A stretch of DNA of 30,318 bases from CAYLLN01 sp036496265 (lineage in GTDB: Bacteria > Planctomycetota > Planctomycetia > Pirellulales > Pirellulaceae), in contig DASXLL010000205.1 of assembly GCA_036496265.1 (NCBI GenBank), positions 1-30,318 of the forward strand, read 5' to 3'. Below the pieces are notes generated by a model, which saw only the letters and a list, made by a program, of their open reading frames with translations, made no database searches and was not told the DNA's origin. This document shows, in pieces, positions 1 to 9,477 of the stretch. Positions within the stretch are counted from its first letter, which is position 1. The number at the start of each line of letters is the position of its first letter. A program made the translations under genes and the position numbers.

Positions 1-46
1 GTCGATGGTGTCGTCCGCTGACGCCTTGGGACGGCGGGACGATGAA

Positions 47-117
47 GGGGTCGGGAGTCGATTGCGAGAACGGTTTTCCGGTTGGATTCGACTACACCGC
101 AATCGACTCCCGACCCC
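47..117. repeat. Perfect 20-bp inverted repeat
   Basis: The arms at 47-66 (GGGGTCGGGAGTCGATTGCG) and 98-117 are exact reverse complements, separated by 31 bases. No credible gene covers 1-251. The arms look like a dispersed intergenic palindrome; no second copy of this one is seen in the window. It could also act as a transcript end for a gene left of the window. Confidence 0.7.
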
Positions 118-148
118 CTCGCGCTCTGACGCGCTGCGAAACAGTAAC

Positions 149-255
149 TTAGAGCGCCTACCGGAACTTATATAAACCCGAAGCGTAAGCGAGGGAATCG
201 GACCAATTCGGGTGGTCCCTCGCTTACGCTTCGGGTTAGTGTTAGGCGCTCTTAA
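149..255. repeat. Nested inverted repeat with dispersed CCCTCGCTTACGC-type arm
   Basis: The inner arms at 175-196 and 216-237 are perfect 22-bp reverse complements around a 19-nt loop. Outer arms at 149-160 (TTAGAGCGCCTA) and 243-254 match 11 of 12. The outer right arm runs into the TAA stop of the DUF1552 gene (252-254), so the element may form its 3' hairpin. The right inner arm plus the following bases (216-243) matches 27 of 28 positions with 28231-28258 (inside a gene, opposite orientation). It is also closely similar to 22907-22934, making this a multi-copy family. Confidence 0.75.
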
Positions 256-1565
256 GCCAGAGCACTCAACGTCTGATGTCCCACGCCATTGAACGCATCG
301 ATCTCGCAGCCGAATTTCTGAGCCAGCGTGAGATGCAGATTGGCGAGCGGCGTGTTGGGCGCTAAAACAACGTGCTGGCCTGAGCTCAGTCGGCCGCCGC
401 CTTTGCCAGCCAGAATGATCGGCAGATTCTCGCGGACGTGGCCGTTGCCGTCCTTCATTTCCGAGCCATACAGCAGAACCGTGTTGTCCAGCAAGCTGCC
501 GTTTCCTTCGTCGATTCCCTTCATTCTCTCGATCAGCCAGGCATATTGCTCGATATACCACCGGCTGACCGCCGTATATTCCCGAACCGCGCCCGGCTCG
601 TTCTTGTGGTGCGACATGCCGTGGTGATCGGACGTCACGCCCGGCAAGAAGTTAAAACTCTGCCGGCTGAACCCGTGGGCCATCATTAGCGTGCCGACGC
701 GCGTCGTATCGGTCCACATCGCGAGCACCATCAGGTCCATCATTAGCCGCAGATGTTCGTCGCGGCGAGAAGGAATGCCGTCAGCCGGCGCAACCAGTTG
801 GTCGGGCTTGGTGGGCGGCGTCCACGACCGCTTGGGCGGGTTGATTGCCCGATCGATTTGCACTTCGACCGAGCGGACGCTCTGCAAATACTCGTCGAGC
901 TTGTGTTGGTCGTGCGTGCTGGCCTTCTGGCGAAGCGATTTGGCGTCGTCGAGCACCAGATCGACGATGCTCTTGCGATCCGCGGCCGCCCGCTTGGCCT
1001 CCGGGCTGTTCTGATTGCGAAACAAGCGATCGAACGCGACCCGGGGATTGATTTCAGGATTCAGCCGCGTTGTGGGCGAGCTCCACGAGCAGGTGTTCGC
1101 GAATGCGATCGGGTTGGTATTGTCGTTGCCTTGCCGCGGCGGTTCCGTTCCCAGCTCGATCGAGGGTAGCGGCGTATCGCCACCGATCTTTTGGGCCACC
1201 ATTTGGTCGAGCGAGATTCCGTTGCGACCGTTTTGCAGTTGCGTGCCCGTGAGAAACGCGCAAGTCATCTGCACGTGGCCGCGGGCGCCCGCGTTGTCCA
1301 GATTCGAGATGACGAGCAGGTCCTGCTTGTGCTGCTCCAGCGGCTGCAGAATGTTCGACAGTCGAAAGTCGCGTCCTTCGCCGGCGATCTCCCAAGCGGG
1401 CGGAAAAACGCCGTTGGGCTGAATCAGGCACGCCAGCCGCACCGGCGGGGCAGCCGTCGATTCGGCGCCGCGGGCCCCGCGCATGATGTCCAGGCAGGGC
1501 AAGGCCAAACTGGCACCGAAGCCACGCAGAACGGTGCGACGCGGAATTCTCCAGTTGCTCGACAT
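252..1565 (-). CDS. DUF1552 domain-containing protein, Tat-exported
   Basis: The protein is about 437 aa and belongs to the DUF1552 family, which is abundant in planctomycetes and usually paired with DUF1592 cytochrome proteins, as here. The biochemical function is unknown; the fold resembles sulfatase-like secreted proteins. A twin-arginine signal (RRTVLRGFGASLALP) lies close to the N-terminus, so export of a folded protein is likely. Family-typical segments are visible: CLIQPNGVFP, a central DEYLQSVRSVE helix, and the C-terminal part with LLYGSEMKDGNGH and LPIILAGKGGG. The ATG at 1565 is preferred over the in-frame GTG at 1610 and ATG at 1607. It has an AAAGG-type Shine-Dalgarno just upstream and places the Tat motif near the start. 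The partner gene lies about 155 nt upstream on the same strand, separated by a hairpin repeat. Confidence 0.9.
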   Translation of the reverse strand: MSSNWRIPRRTVLRGFGASLALPCLDIMRGARGAESTAAPPVRLACLIQPNGVFPPAWEIAGEGRDFRLSNILQPLEQHKQDLLVISNLDNAGARGHVQMTCAFLTGTQLQNGRNGISLDQMVAQKIGGDTPLPSIELGTEPPRQGNDNTNPIAFANTCSWSSPTTRLNPEINPRVAFDRLFRNQNSPEAKRAAADRKSIVDLVLDDAKSLRQKASTHDQHKLDEYLQSVRSVEVQIDRAINPPKRSWTPPTKPDQLVAPADGIPSRRDEHLRLMMDLMVLAMWTDTTRVGTLMMAHGFSRQSFNFLPGVTSDHHGMSHHKNEPGAVREYTAVSRWYIEQYAWLIERMKGIDEGNGSLLDNTVLLYGSEMKDGNGHVRENLPIILAGKGGGRLSSGQHVVLAPNTPLANLHLTLAQKFGCEIDAFNGVGHQTLSALA

Positions 1566-1673
1566 ACGCGGCCCTTTCGGAAACGAGGCTATTCCTTGGT
1601 TAGGCATCACAAAAAGCTGGTGCGGCCCGCCGGGCCACGCCTGGGGCTAATCGCGAACTGTCTTCGCGATGCA

Positions 1674-1698
1674 AGGTCCCGCCCGGCAGGCGGGACCT
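1674..1698. repeat. Perfect hairpin AGGTCCCGCC-CGGCA-GGCGGGACCT
   Basis: The 10-bp arms at 1674-1683 and 1689-1698 are exact reverse complements with a 5-nt loop. It sits in the 155-nt gap between the DUF1592 and DUF1552 genes. It may be a dispersed palindrome or may attenuate transcription between the two genes. There is no U-run, so a classical terminator is not supported. Confidence 0.6.
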
Positions 1699-1720
1699 AC
1701 TATCATGACGCCGCGAGGGG

Positions 1721-4498
1721 CTACTCCACCGTATCCTGGTTGCTCTGGTTTTGAAACGGGTAACTGAGCACAGTTTGCTGCACCAGCGTCCTGGCTCGAT
1801 AATTATCGGCTTCCACGGCGGCGGTAATTTTGGCGATCGCCGGCTCGTCAAAAAGCTCAAGTTTTCGGCCCAATGAAAATGACAGCAATTGCTCGACCAG
1901 ATTGCGGACAAATGCCGCCTTATGTCGAGCAATCAGCATCTGCTTGAGCTCCGCCGGGCCGCGAAACGTCGCCCCGCCGGGCAGCTCGCCCGCGTTATCG
2001 ACCGGTCGCCCGGCCTCTTCCTGCCGAAAACGGCCGATCGCGTCGAAGTTTTCCAGTCCGAAGCCGATCGGATCGATCTTGTCGTGGCAAACGGCGCACG
2101 ACTCGTTGCGGCGATGCGAGAGGAGCTCCTCGCGCAGCGTTTTGTTTCGCGCTTCCCCCGCCTCTGGTTCTAGCGCGCCCGCATCGGGCGGCGGCTCAGG
2201 CGTCTTTTCGCCGAGCAGGGTTTCCAGGACCCACTTGCCGCGGACCACGGGACTCGTCCGACTGGCGCTGGAAGTAACCGTCAACACGCTCGCCATTCCC
2301 AAGAGGCCGCCGCGGTTGGGATCGTCGAGCTTGACCAACCGCATCTGCTCGCCGCGCACATCGTTAATGCCATAGAGCCTTGCCAGCGGCTCATTGACCC
2401 ACGTCTCGCGAGCGTCGAGCAACGACAACAGGCTGCCGTTGTCTTTCAGCAGCGCCTCGAACATTGAAATCGGCTCTTGCTTCATCGCCTCGCAAAGCTG
2501 CGGAGTGAATTGCGGAAACTTGGCCTCGTCCGGCCGCAAGCTCTGACCAAGCGCCTCGGTGCCGAGCCATTGGCCGACGAACGCCGCAATAAACGCCCCG
2601 CCTTTGGCATCGGCCAGCATCCGCTCGACTTGCGAGCCAAGCACGCGAGGCTCCTGCAATCGCCGTTCGGCGGCCAGCTTGAAAAGTTCGTCATCCGGCA
2701 TCGACTGCCAGAGGAAATACGACAGCCGGCTGGCAAGCTGATAATCGTCAAGCCGATATTCGCCGGCGACCGGGCCGAATTCGTTCCGATACAGAAAGTT
2801 CGGCGAGACCAGCACCGACATAATCGCCAGCTTCACGGACTGCTCGAACGAATCGCCTCGCACCGCCGCGCGATCATAAAGCTTGAGATAGCGGTCGACC
2901 TCTGCCTTTTCCACGGGCCGGCGGAACGCACGTGGCAGGAAGTCGGTCAGGATTTTCTGAGCGGCATCGCGAGGTGTTTTCGTTTCCGTCGGCCTGGCGG
3001 TGAAGATGCGACTGCGCTTGCCGTCTCCATCCGGATGCACGGGCCCGCGAATCTCGATCCAGTCGATCGCGATCGGCCCCGTCGGCTCGGCAGCCTGCTG
3101 CTGCGGCCGGTTGGGCATTGGCGTGAGCTGCGCCGGAATGTGCGCCACCGCATCGACCAGCCGCTTGTTATCCGTCAGTCGCTCGCGATTGTGCTCTTCA
3201 TAGCGGCGGTCAAATTCCTCGCGCGATTGGCCCAGCTCTTTTGCTAGCGCGTCTTTCGCTTCGTCCCAGATTTTGCCGCGCTCGATGACATATCCCTTGA
3301 AGCGGGCGATCTCGCGCGGATCGCCATCGGTATTTAGAACTCGCAGCCACTCATGTGGTCGTTGCACCGCGAGCGCTCCCGCATCGACGCGCCGGATGAG
3401 TTGCCTGACTTCCGGCGGCTCGTTGCCAGTCGCGGGAAAACGCGGAAAATGCTTCTCCGCTTCCTGCGAGACGGTTGCTTCCACGTTCGGCGGCAAGGGT
3501 TTGCCTTTTGCCGTCTGCTGCGGCGCCGTCTTCCCCTTCGCTTTGGCTTTCGCCTTTTGCTGCGCTTGTTGAATCGCGGCTGCCTGCGGCGCTGGCGGTG
3601 CATCCACGCCCGGCCCTTGAATATTCCATGTCATTTGCCGACTGCCTTGCTTGATAAAGCAAGTCAGCGTGGCGAGTTCTGGCTCCGTGGAGCGGGTCAC
3701 CACATCGCCAATCGTCTCGCCATCCAGACGCAGGCGACCGCCGGCCCTGCCCCGCGCGCTGCGAATTCGCGCCGTGAAGCGGTAAAAGCCGTCGAACGGA
3801 AACCGTACCGAAGTATAGAGCGTCATCTGCCCGCGATTCAGCACATAGCCCACAAAGCCGTCGCCAAAATCTCGCGGCTGCTCGCGCGTTTCCGTCATCA
3901 GCATCTGTTCGGTTTCGAAATGCTGCGTCGTCGGCTCATGCTCCAGCGCGATGCAGGCATCAAGCGCCGCCTCCGCCGCGCCCAAATACTTCTCTAATAA
4001 CGCAGGCGTAAGAAAAAGCGCATCGCGATCCGTGTTGAAACCGCTCGCGCCCGCGCCATCCGCCGAAAACTCCGCCCCCGGATTGAGGTCGATTCCGAGC
4101 AGGTCGCGCAGCGTGTGGTTGTATTCCTCGCGCGTCAGCCGCGGGATCGTCACCCTACCCGGATTGCGAATCTTCGTCCAATCGATGGCCAGCGCCGCTT
4201 CGGCCCACGCGACCAGCGCCCGCCGCTCCCCCGCCGTCGGCAGCGGCGCCTCCGGCGGCATCTCCTCGTTCTTCAATTGCTCCAAAACCTTCTGCCACGT
4301 CTTGCGACCGGCCAGCGAACTCGGCCGCTCGCCAATCGCCGTTAAATCCACATCCGCCTGATGCTTTTCCGGGCTATGGCAGCGGACGCAATAGGTCTTG
4401 AGCAGAGAGGTGGAGTCGTCCGCCGCCAGCGCGCATGTCGTCGGCCCAAGCAGCGCAAAACCAATGACAATTTGCGAAAATCGGACGTAAACAGACAT
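1721..4498 (-). CDS. DUF1592-family multidomain cytochrome protein (DUF1587/1595/1592/1588/1585)
   Basis: A secreted protein of about 925 aa from the planctomycete PSCyt/PSD family. From the N-terminus: a signal peptide ending near CALA, and a cytochrome c motif CVRCH (about residues 37-41). Next comes DUF1587 with LTREEYNHTLRDLLGI. A Lys/Ala/Gln-rich low-complexity linker follows (AQQKAKAKAKGK), then DUF1595 (FLPRAFRRPVEKAEVDRY). DUF1592 follows (SVLVSPNFLYRNEF, SRLSYFLWQSMPDDEL), then DUF1588 with a second heme motif CAVCH followed by DKIDPIGFGLENFD, and C-terminal DUF1585. The two CxxCH motifs indicate covalent heme and periplasmic electron transfer; the substrate is unknown. ATG 4498 is chosen because it gives a clean signal peptide; the reading frame stays open to 4729 without family homology. 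It heads the minus-strand pair with the DUF1552 gene. Confidence 0.92.
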   Translation of the reverse strand: MSVYVRFSQIVIGFALLGPTTCALAADDSTSLLKTYCVRCHSPEKHQADVDLTAIGERPSSLAGRKTWQKVLEQLKNEEMPPEAPLPTAGERRALVAWAEAALAIDWTKIRNPGRVTIPRLTREEYNHTLRDLLGIDLNPGAEFSADGAGASGFNTDRDALFLTPALLEKYLGAAEAALDACIALEHEPTTQHFETEQMLMTETREQPRDFGDGFVGYVLNRGQMTLYTSVRFPFDGFYRFTARIRSARGRAGGRLRLDGETIGDVVTRSTEPELATLTCFIKQGSRQMTWNIQGPGVDAPPAPQAAAIQQAQQKAKAKAKGKTAPQQTAKGKPLPPNVEATVSQEAEKHFPRFPATGNEPPEVRQLIRRVDAGALAVQRPHEWLRVLNTDGDPREIARFKGYVIERGKIWDEAKDALAKELGQSREEFDRRYEEHNRERLTDNKRLVDAVAHIPAQLTPMPNRPQQQAAEPTGPIAIDWIEIRGPVHPDGDGKRSRIFTARPTETKTPRDAAQKILTDFLPRAFRRPVEKAEVDRYLKLYDRAAVRGDSFEQSVKLAIMSVLVSPNFLYRNEFGPVAGEYRLDDYQLASRLSYFLWQSMPDDELFKLAAERRLQEPRVLGSQVERMLADAKGGAFIAAFVGQWLGTEALGQSLRPDEAKFPQFTPQLCEAMKQEPISMFEALLKDNGSLLSLLDARETWVNEPLARLYGINDVRGEQMRLVKLDDPNRGGLLGMASVLTVTSSASRTSPVVRGKWVLETLLGEKTPEPPPDAGALEPEAGEARNKTLREELLSHRRNESCAVCHDKIDPIGFGLENFDAIGRFRQEEAGRPVDNAGELPGGATFRGPAELKQMLIARHKAAFVRNLVEQLLSFSLGRKLELFDEPAIAKITAAVEADNYRARTLVQQTVLSYPFQNQSNQDTVE

Positions 4499-4786
4499 AG
4501 ACACGCAGGCTGGAATGACCAAAAAATCGCGAGCCGGCAGATGCAGGACTAACGCACGGCGGGGCGGGGGGGGAATCGTAGCGGGAGGCATCCATTCTAG
4601 CGACGAATCACTTGGCACTGCAAACCAATTGCTGCTTGAATGGCCGTCAAATCTCAGCATTGTCATCACGCTTTCGCGCACAAAGCGCGCGAAACACGAC
4701 TGGATTTCACCATCGCCAATCGCGAACAAAAGACACTGCGATCCGCACGCGTGTCCGTCTTCGCGGTGAACTGATCTAATGGCCGG
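4499..4786. other. Divergent intergenic region
   Basis: This 288-bp gap separates the minus-strand DUF1592 gene from the plus-strand TPR gene and must hold both promoters. It contains a G-rich run near 4560-4575 and a hairpin TTTCGCGC (4672-4679) / GCGCGAAA (4687-4694) with a 7-nt loop. No convincing -35/-10 pair or gene is visible. Confidence 0.4.
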
Positions 4787-6865
4787 ATGCCTACGGTTTC
4801 AGAAGCATTTTTAATCGCGGTGAATCAGCTGCAAGCTGGACTTTTGCCAGACGCGGAGCAATCGTGCCGCGAAATTCTTGCGGCGGACGCTAACTTTGCT
4901 GATGCCTGGCACCTGTTAGGCGTAATCGAACAGGCGAAGGGCAACCATGAGCTGGCGGCTGATTACTTAGGCCGGTGCCTGGCACTCAATCCATCGGATG
5001 CAGAGGCGCATAATAACCTGGGCGTTGCCCTGCGGAAGTTGCAGCGAACCGACGACGCCATTGCCAGCTTGCGCAGTGCGGTTCAGCTGCATCCGCAGTT
5101 CGCTGAGGCTCAATACAATTTGGCGAGTGCGCTTCATGAACTAGGAAGCCTTGACGAAGCCATTGCCTGTTATCTGGAAGCGCTAAGGATCAGACCGGAC
5201 TTCGCGGATGCAGCGCACAATCTGGCCAATGCGTTGCGGGACACAGGCAAATTTGACCAGGCGATCGCATGCTACAGGCGCGCGATCGAGCTGCGTCCTC
5301 AGCATGACGAAACGTTTTGTAATCTGGCTACCGCCATTTATTTAAGCGGCAGAGCTGACGAAGCCGTGCCGATTTATCGGCACGCTTTGGCGCTAAACCC
5401 AATGTCTGTGGAAGCTCTCAATCGGCTGGGCGTCGCTCTGACGACGCAGCGTCAATTGGACGAAGCGCTGGCTTGTTTCGAGCGGGCATTGGCGCTGCAA
5501 CCAGAAAACGTCGAAGTGCTGAATAACATGGGCAACACGCTGAAGGATGCCGGTCAAGTCAATTCGGCGATTGACTGTTACCGCCGCGCGATCGCACTTC
5601 GTCCGGATTTCGTGCGGTGTCACAGTAATCTGCTGTACACGATCCAGTATTCTCCGGAATATGACGCTCATGCCATTTACGAAGAGCATCGTCGTTGGAA
5701 CGATCACCACGCGGCGCCATTGGCGAGGGCGATTCGACCACATAGCAGCGACACAAATCCAAGCCGCAGATTGCGAATCGGCTATGTCTCGCCTTGTTTT
5801 CGAAACCACTGCCAATCGCTGTTCACAATTCCGCTTTTCTCTGCGCACGATCGCAGTCAGTTTGAGATTATTTGCTATTCCGACGATTTTCTGACCGACG
5901 AATTTACAGAACGTCTGAAATCTCTCGTCGATGGTTGGCGAAACATTAAGCCCCTTACCGATCAACAAGCGGCCGAGCAGATTCGTGACGATCGAATTGA
6001 CATTCTGGTGGATCTGACAATGCACATGGCGCACAGCCGGCCGCTGTTGTTTGCTCGCAAGCCAGCGCCCGTTCAAATCTGCTGGCTGGCATATCCTGGA
6101 ACGACGGGCATAGCCGCAATGGATTACCGGCTCACGGATCCGTACTTGGACCCGCCGGGCGAGGACGAGGGATGTTACTCCGAGAAGTCGATTCGACTCG
6201 CGGATACATTCTGGTGCTACGATCCCTTAACAACTGAGCCAGCCGTTAATCCGCTTCCCGCAGTCAAGAACGGCTTCGTGACGTTTGGCAGCCTTAACAA
6301 TTTCTGCAAAGTCAATGAGCAAGTGCTTGCGCTGTGGGCCAGAGTGCTCAAGACAGTCGATCGCTCGCAACTCATGCTGTTGGCGCCGGAGACGAGGCAT
6401 CGTTCCTATGCGATCGAGTTCCTGGAGAGCGCGGGCGTTTCCTCCGGACGCGTCCGTTTTGAAGATCTTCGCTTGCGCCGCGACTATCTGGAGCTTTACC
6501 ATCAGATTGACATCGGGCTCGACACTTTTCCCTACAACGGACATACGACAAGTCTCGATTCGTACTGGATGGGCGTGCCTGTGGTGACGATGGCCGGCGA
6601 GACCGTTGTTGGCCGGGCCGGCGTCAGCCAGCTCATGAATTTGAAGCTACCTGAGCTAATCGCTCGCTCACCCGACGAATTCGTCGCGATCGCCTCCGGC
6701 TTGGCAAAAGACCTTCCGCGGCTCGGTGAAATTCGGTCAACGCTCAGGGCACGGATGGAAGCATCGCCACTGATGAACGGTCCCCGGTTTGCGCGCAGCA
6801 TTGAAACTGCGTATCGAGAGATTTGGCGTGCGTCGTGTGTGGGCTTCGAGCCAGCTCACATTTAG
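4787..6865 (+). CDS. TPR repeat protein with O-GlcNAc transferase (SPINDLY/GT41-like) domain
   Basis: 692 aa. About residues 5-285 are eight tandem 34-residue TPR units with the usual pattern (AHNNLGVALRKLQRTDDAI, LNNMGNTLKDAGQVNSAI). About residues 320-680 form the GT41 catalytic region. Recognisable blocks are LRIGYVSPCFRNHCQSLF, ILVDLTMHMAHSRPLLFA, APVQICWLAYPGTTG, VTFGSLNNFCKVN and DTFPYNGHTTSLDSYWMGVP. Family members transfer a sugar from a UDP-sugar to Ser/Thr of proteins, with the TPRs binding the target; the substrate here cannot be read. The usual SPDFRNH block reads SPCFRNH, an Asp-to-Cys change; the following His is kept. There is no signal peptide, so it is probably cytoplasmic. 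It stands alone, transcribed divergently from the DUF1592 gene. Confidence 0.9.
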   Translation: MPTVSEAFLIAVNQLQAGLLPDAEQSCREILAADANFADAWHLLGVIEQAKGNHELAADYLGRCLALNPSDAEAHNNLGVALRKLQRTDDAIASLRSAVQLHPQFAEAQYNLASALHELGSLDEAIACYLEALRIRPDFADAAHNLANALRDTGKFDQAIACYRRAIELRPQHDETFCNLATAIYLSGRADEAVPIYRHALALNPMSVEALNRLGVALTTQRQLDEALACFERALALQPENVEVLNNMGNTLKDAGQVNSAIDCYRRAIALRPDFVRCHSNLLYTIQYSPEYDAHAIYEEHRRWNDHHAAPLARAIRPHSSDTNPSRRLRIGYVSPCFRNHCQSLFTIPLFSAHDRSQFEIICYSDDFLTDEFTERLKSLVDGWRNIKPLTDQQAAEQIRDDRIDILVDLTMHMAHSRPLLFARKPAPVQICWLAYPGTTGIAAMDYRLTDPYLDPPGEDEGCYSEKSIRLADTFWCYDPLTTEPAVNPLPAVKNGFVTFGSLNNFCKVNEQVLALWARVLKTVDRSQLMLLAPETRHRSYAIEFLESAGVSSGRVRFEDLRLRRDYLELYHQIDIGLDTFPYNGHTTSLDSYWMGVPVVTMAGETVVGRAGVSQLMNLKLPELIARSPDEFVAIASGLAKDLPRLGEIRSTLRARMEASPLMNGPRFARSIETAYREIWRASCVGFEPAHI

Positions 6866-7052
6866 TGGATTGAGCGCATCGCCATTCAATCCGAAGCTAC
6901 AACTCTAGAACGCCCAACTACTTCCAGCCTTCCCTCGACGCATTCGCAATAAAAACTTCAAACTCTAGCGTCGCGATCGACTGTCTCCAACTCGAAACGT
7001 GCATTAAAGGACCTCGGCTGTTAGACTGGCAACCTACCGGAATTTTTTTGAC

Positions 7053-7994
7053 ATGCAAAAGCGCCCCGCCTTCACCCTTGTCGAGCTTCTCGTTGTCATT
7101 GCCATCATTGGTGTGCTCGTTGCGCTGCTTCTGCCGGCGGTGCAGGCCGCCCGAGAAGCCGCCCGGCGATCGCAATGCACCAATAACCTGCGGCAGCTCG
7201 GTCTGGCTGCCCACAACTTTCACGATATCAACGGCGCTTTTCCCAAGCAAACGTCGCCCAATGCCCAGACGGGCGTCAGCTGGCTGTGCCTGATTTTGCC
7301 CTTCGTGGAACAGAAAGCGATCGCCGATCTGGTTCAGCCGGGGCAGCCTACCTATCAAGCGGGCCAAAATGCTAACCGCGTGCTCGGCCGCTACAAAATT
7401 CCCGGGTTTTATTGCCCGAGCTACGTCGAAGTACGCTCCAGCAGCACGATCGACGACATCACCGGCTTCGGCATTGCGTACACGACGCACTATGTCGGCA
7501 ACATGGGGCCGGTCAGCACGACGACGAGCACGACCAACCCCGGCTACGCGGCGATCACCGGCGGTGCTCAAGGCGCCATGGCCTGCGAAGGAATTTTCCC
7601 GATCAGCCCCGTCGTTGTCACGCAGAACCCGCTCAACCCCGAAGGCGTCCGCCTCTCGATGGTCACCGACGGCACCAGCAACACGCTGATGACGTTTGAG
7701 GTTGCTTGGAAAGGGCTCGAGCTGTCACCCGGCTCGTTCCGGGCGTGGGTTCGCGGGGTCACCTGGCTTAGCGATTCGACCGGCGCCAAGAACATCCAAA
7801 ACGCCATGAACACCGTTCGCTACAACGGCGGCGGCAATTACAACAGCGTCAGCCTCGGCAGCAACCACCCCAGCGGCTGCAACGCCGGCATGACCGACGG
7901 CAGCGTGCGGTTTGTCGGCAAAAATATCGACCTGAATAATGTCCTGCTGCCTCTGGCCAGTCGCGCCAGCGGTGAAACGGTCACCAGCGAATGA
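7053..7994 (+). CDS. DUF1559 domain-containing prepilin-like protein
   Basis: 313 aa. The N-terminus is a type IV prepilin/type II pseudopilin signal: a short basic leader, FTLVELLVVIAIIGVLVALL, then AVQAAREAARRSQC, which is the junction to the DUF1559 domain. The C-terminus carries the family's closing pattern (NHPSGCNAGMTDGSVRFV). DUF1559 proteins are expanded to dozens of copies in planctomycetes; they are presumed to be inserted as pilin-like surface or periplasmic proteins, but their function is unknown. The residue before the FTLVE cleavage site is Ala rather than the usual Gly, which could slow prepilin peptidase. The stop overlaps the start of the next gene by ATGA, so the two are translationally coupled. 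Confidence 0.93.
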   Translation: MQKRPAFTLVELLVVIAIIGVLVALLLPAVQAAREAARRSQCTNNLRQLGLAAHNFHDINGAFPKQTSPNAQTGVSWLCLILPFVEQKAIADLVQPGQPTYQAGQNANRVLGRYKIPGFYCPSYVEVRSSSTIDDITGFGIAYTTHYVGNMGPVSTTTSTTNPGYAAITGGAQGAMACEGIFPISPVVVTQNPLNPEGVRLSMVTDGTSNTLMTFEVAWKGLELSPGSFRAWVRGVTWLSDSTGAKNIQNAMNTVRYNGGGNYNSVSLGSNHPSGCNAGMTDGSVRFVGKNIDLNNVLLPLASRASGETVTSE

Positions 7995-8413
7995 TTTTCC
8001 TTAGCGTCAAACGCGTACTCCTTGGTATCGCGCTGCTCGGCAGCATCACTGGAGCCGCCGGCTGCACGACCGACAGCGGACCAACGCGCTACCGCGTCTC
8101 GGGCGAAGTCCGCGTGAACGGCGAGCCAGTGCCCTACGGTGAAATTCTTTTCACGCCCGATGGCGGTAAAGGCAATTCCGGCCCGCAAGGCATCGCCATG
8201 ATTCAGAACGGCAAATACGACACCGCCGGAACTCGCGCTCCCGGCGTCGCCGGTGGACCAACCGTCGTTCTCGTCACCGCGCTGGCCGACAACAAAGGCA
8301 AGCTCATTTGTGAGTACCAATTCAGTCTCGACTTGCCCAAATCGGACACGACCCACAACATCGAGGTTCCCGCCTCGGCTCTCCCCAAGAAGTCAAAAGC
8401 CCCTGAGATTTGA
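7991..8413 (+). CDS. Small lipoprotein, carboxypeptidase regulatory-like fold
   Basis: 140 aa. It has an N-terminal hydrophobic signal ending in a lipobox-like GAAGC (Cys at about residue 25), so it is probably lipid-anchored. The body reads YRVSGEVRVNGEPVPYGEILFTP, the beta-sandwich pattern of the small planctomycete proteins usually encoded right after a DUF1559 gene. It starts inside the DUF1559 stop codon (ATGA overlap), which supports one transcript and a shared role, probably at the cell envelope. The exact function is unknown. Confidence 0.85.
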   Translation: MIFLSVKRVLLGIALLGSITGAAGCTTDSGPTRYRVSGEVRVNGEPVPYGEILFTPDGGKGNSGPQGIAMIQNGKYDTAGTRAPGVAGGPTVVLVTALADNKGKLICEYQFSLDLPKSDTTHNIEVPASALPKKSKAPEI

Positions 8414-8431
8414 ACGCGTCGGTCCATTTCG

Positions 8432-9445
8432 CTACTCAACCAACCGGTAAAAGCGGATGGCATTGTCTCGCAACAGCAGCCGCTGCTCATTCGCCGGACG
8501 ACTCGCGATGATCTGCTTAAGTGCGGCAACCCAGTCGCGGAGCGGGGCCCCATTGAGACAGACAGGCCAATCGCTGCCGAAAATGACGCGCTGCGGGCCA
8601 AAGGCGTCGAGGCAGTGATTGACAATCGGCGCGAGGTCTTCCGCGGACCACATTTTCGGAACGCGGGCGACGATACCACTGATTTTGCAGATCACATTTT
8701 TCGCGCTAGCGACACGATCGAGCCCGCGACGCCACTCGTCGGCAGTGTGGCCTGGTTTGGCGTCGGTAAGCCGCGAGTCGCCAGGATTCAGGAACGCCTC
8801 CGGATCGGCGTTGCCGCAGTGGTCGAGAATAAACTTGGTGTTAGGGCATTTTTCAGCCAGTGCAGCACCGTCGGTAAGTTCCTGCGGCCGCAGGCAGAGG
8901 TCAAAGCTCAGGTTCAACTCGCCGAGCGATCGAATACCGCGCAAAAAACTGTCTTGCAGGCAATAGCCGGCGGGTGTGCCGCCGCCGTGCAGCACCTGAC
9001 GAATGCCTTTGATATAAGGGCTATCCTTGAATTGCTTAACGTACGCGACAAACGACTCGCTCGCCGGCCGACCGGAGACGACCGCGGCGATCGTAGGCGC
9101 GGTTTTGCTTTTGCAAATCTCAATCAGGTGCTCTGCTTCGGCCTGTTGCTGCGACGGCTCAACGTCGACTTCCATGTAAATTGAGTTTTTGATGCCGGTG
9201 CCCTCGATCGCCGCTAGATAGTCGGACATGACATAACTGCGGTCTAGCAGCGATCCGGCTTTAATCCACGGCAGCGTGAACTTGCTCCGGTCCCAGAGAT
9301 GCTGATGGCAATCGATGATAGGGATTTCACTGTTCACGGCTGATTGGCCTTGAGCTATGGCGGTCGGAAAAACGGCCGCGGCGACGAGAGATGCCGTTGC
9401 GGCGGCGGACGATTGGCTTAAGAATTGACGACGGTTGAGACGCAT
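8432..9445 (-). CDS. Amidohydrolase family 2 (TIM-barrel lactonase/hydrolase-like), Tat-exported
   Basis: About 337 aa. A Tat signal (NRRQFLSQSSAAATASLVAAA) heads the mature protein. The amidohydrolase-2 motifs are visible: the HxH motif in IIDCHQHLWD, ILDHCGNAD, and IFGSDWPVC with the late metal/catalytic Asp. Relatives include L-fuconolactonase and 2-pyrone-4,6-dicarboxylate hydrolase-like lactonases, so hydrolysis of a sugar lactone is plausible, though the substrate is not determinable. ATG 9445 is chosen over the upstream 9493 because it places the Tat motif at the start. The gene is convergent with the lipoprotein gene (18-bp gap) and divergent from the beta-propeller gene. Confidence 0.88.
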   Translation of the reverse strand: MRLNRRQFLSQSSAAATASLVAAAVFPTAIAQGQSAVNSEIPIIDCHQHLWDRSKFTLPWIKAGSLLDRSYVMSDYLAAIEGTGIKNSIYMEVDVEPSQQQAEAEHLIEICKSKTAPTIAAVVSGRPASESFVAYVKQFKDSPYIKGIRQVLHGGGTPAGYCLQDSFLRGIRSLGELNLSFDLCLRPQELTDGAALAEKCPNTKFILDHCGNADPEAFLNPGDSRLTDAKPGHTADEWRRGLDRVASAKNVICKISGIVARVPKMWSAEDLAPIVNHCLDAFGPQRVIFGSDWPVCLNGAPLRDWVAALKQIIASRPANEQRLLLRDNAIRFYRLVE

Positions 9446-9477
9446 GGAAGTGGAATCACGACGGTGGCGTTGATAAT

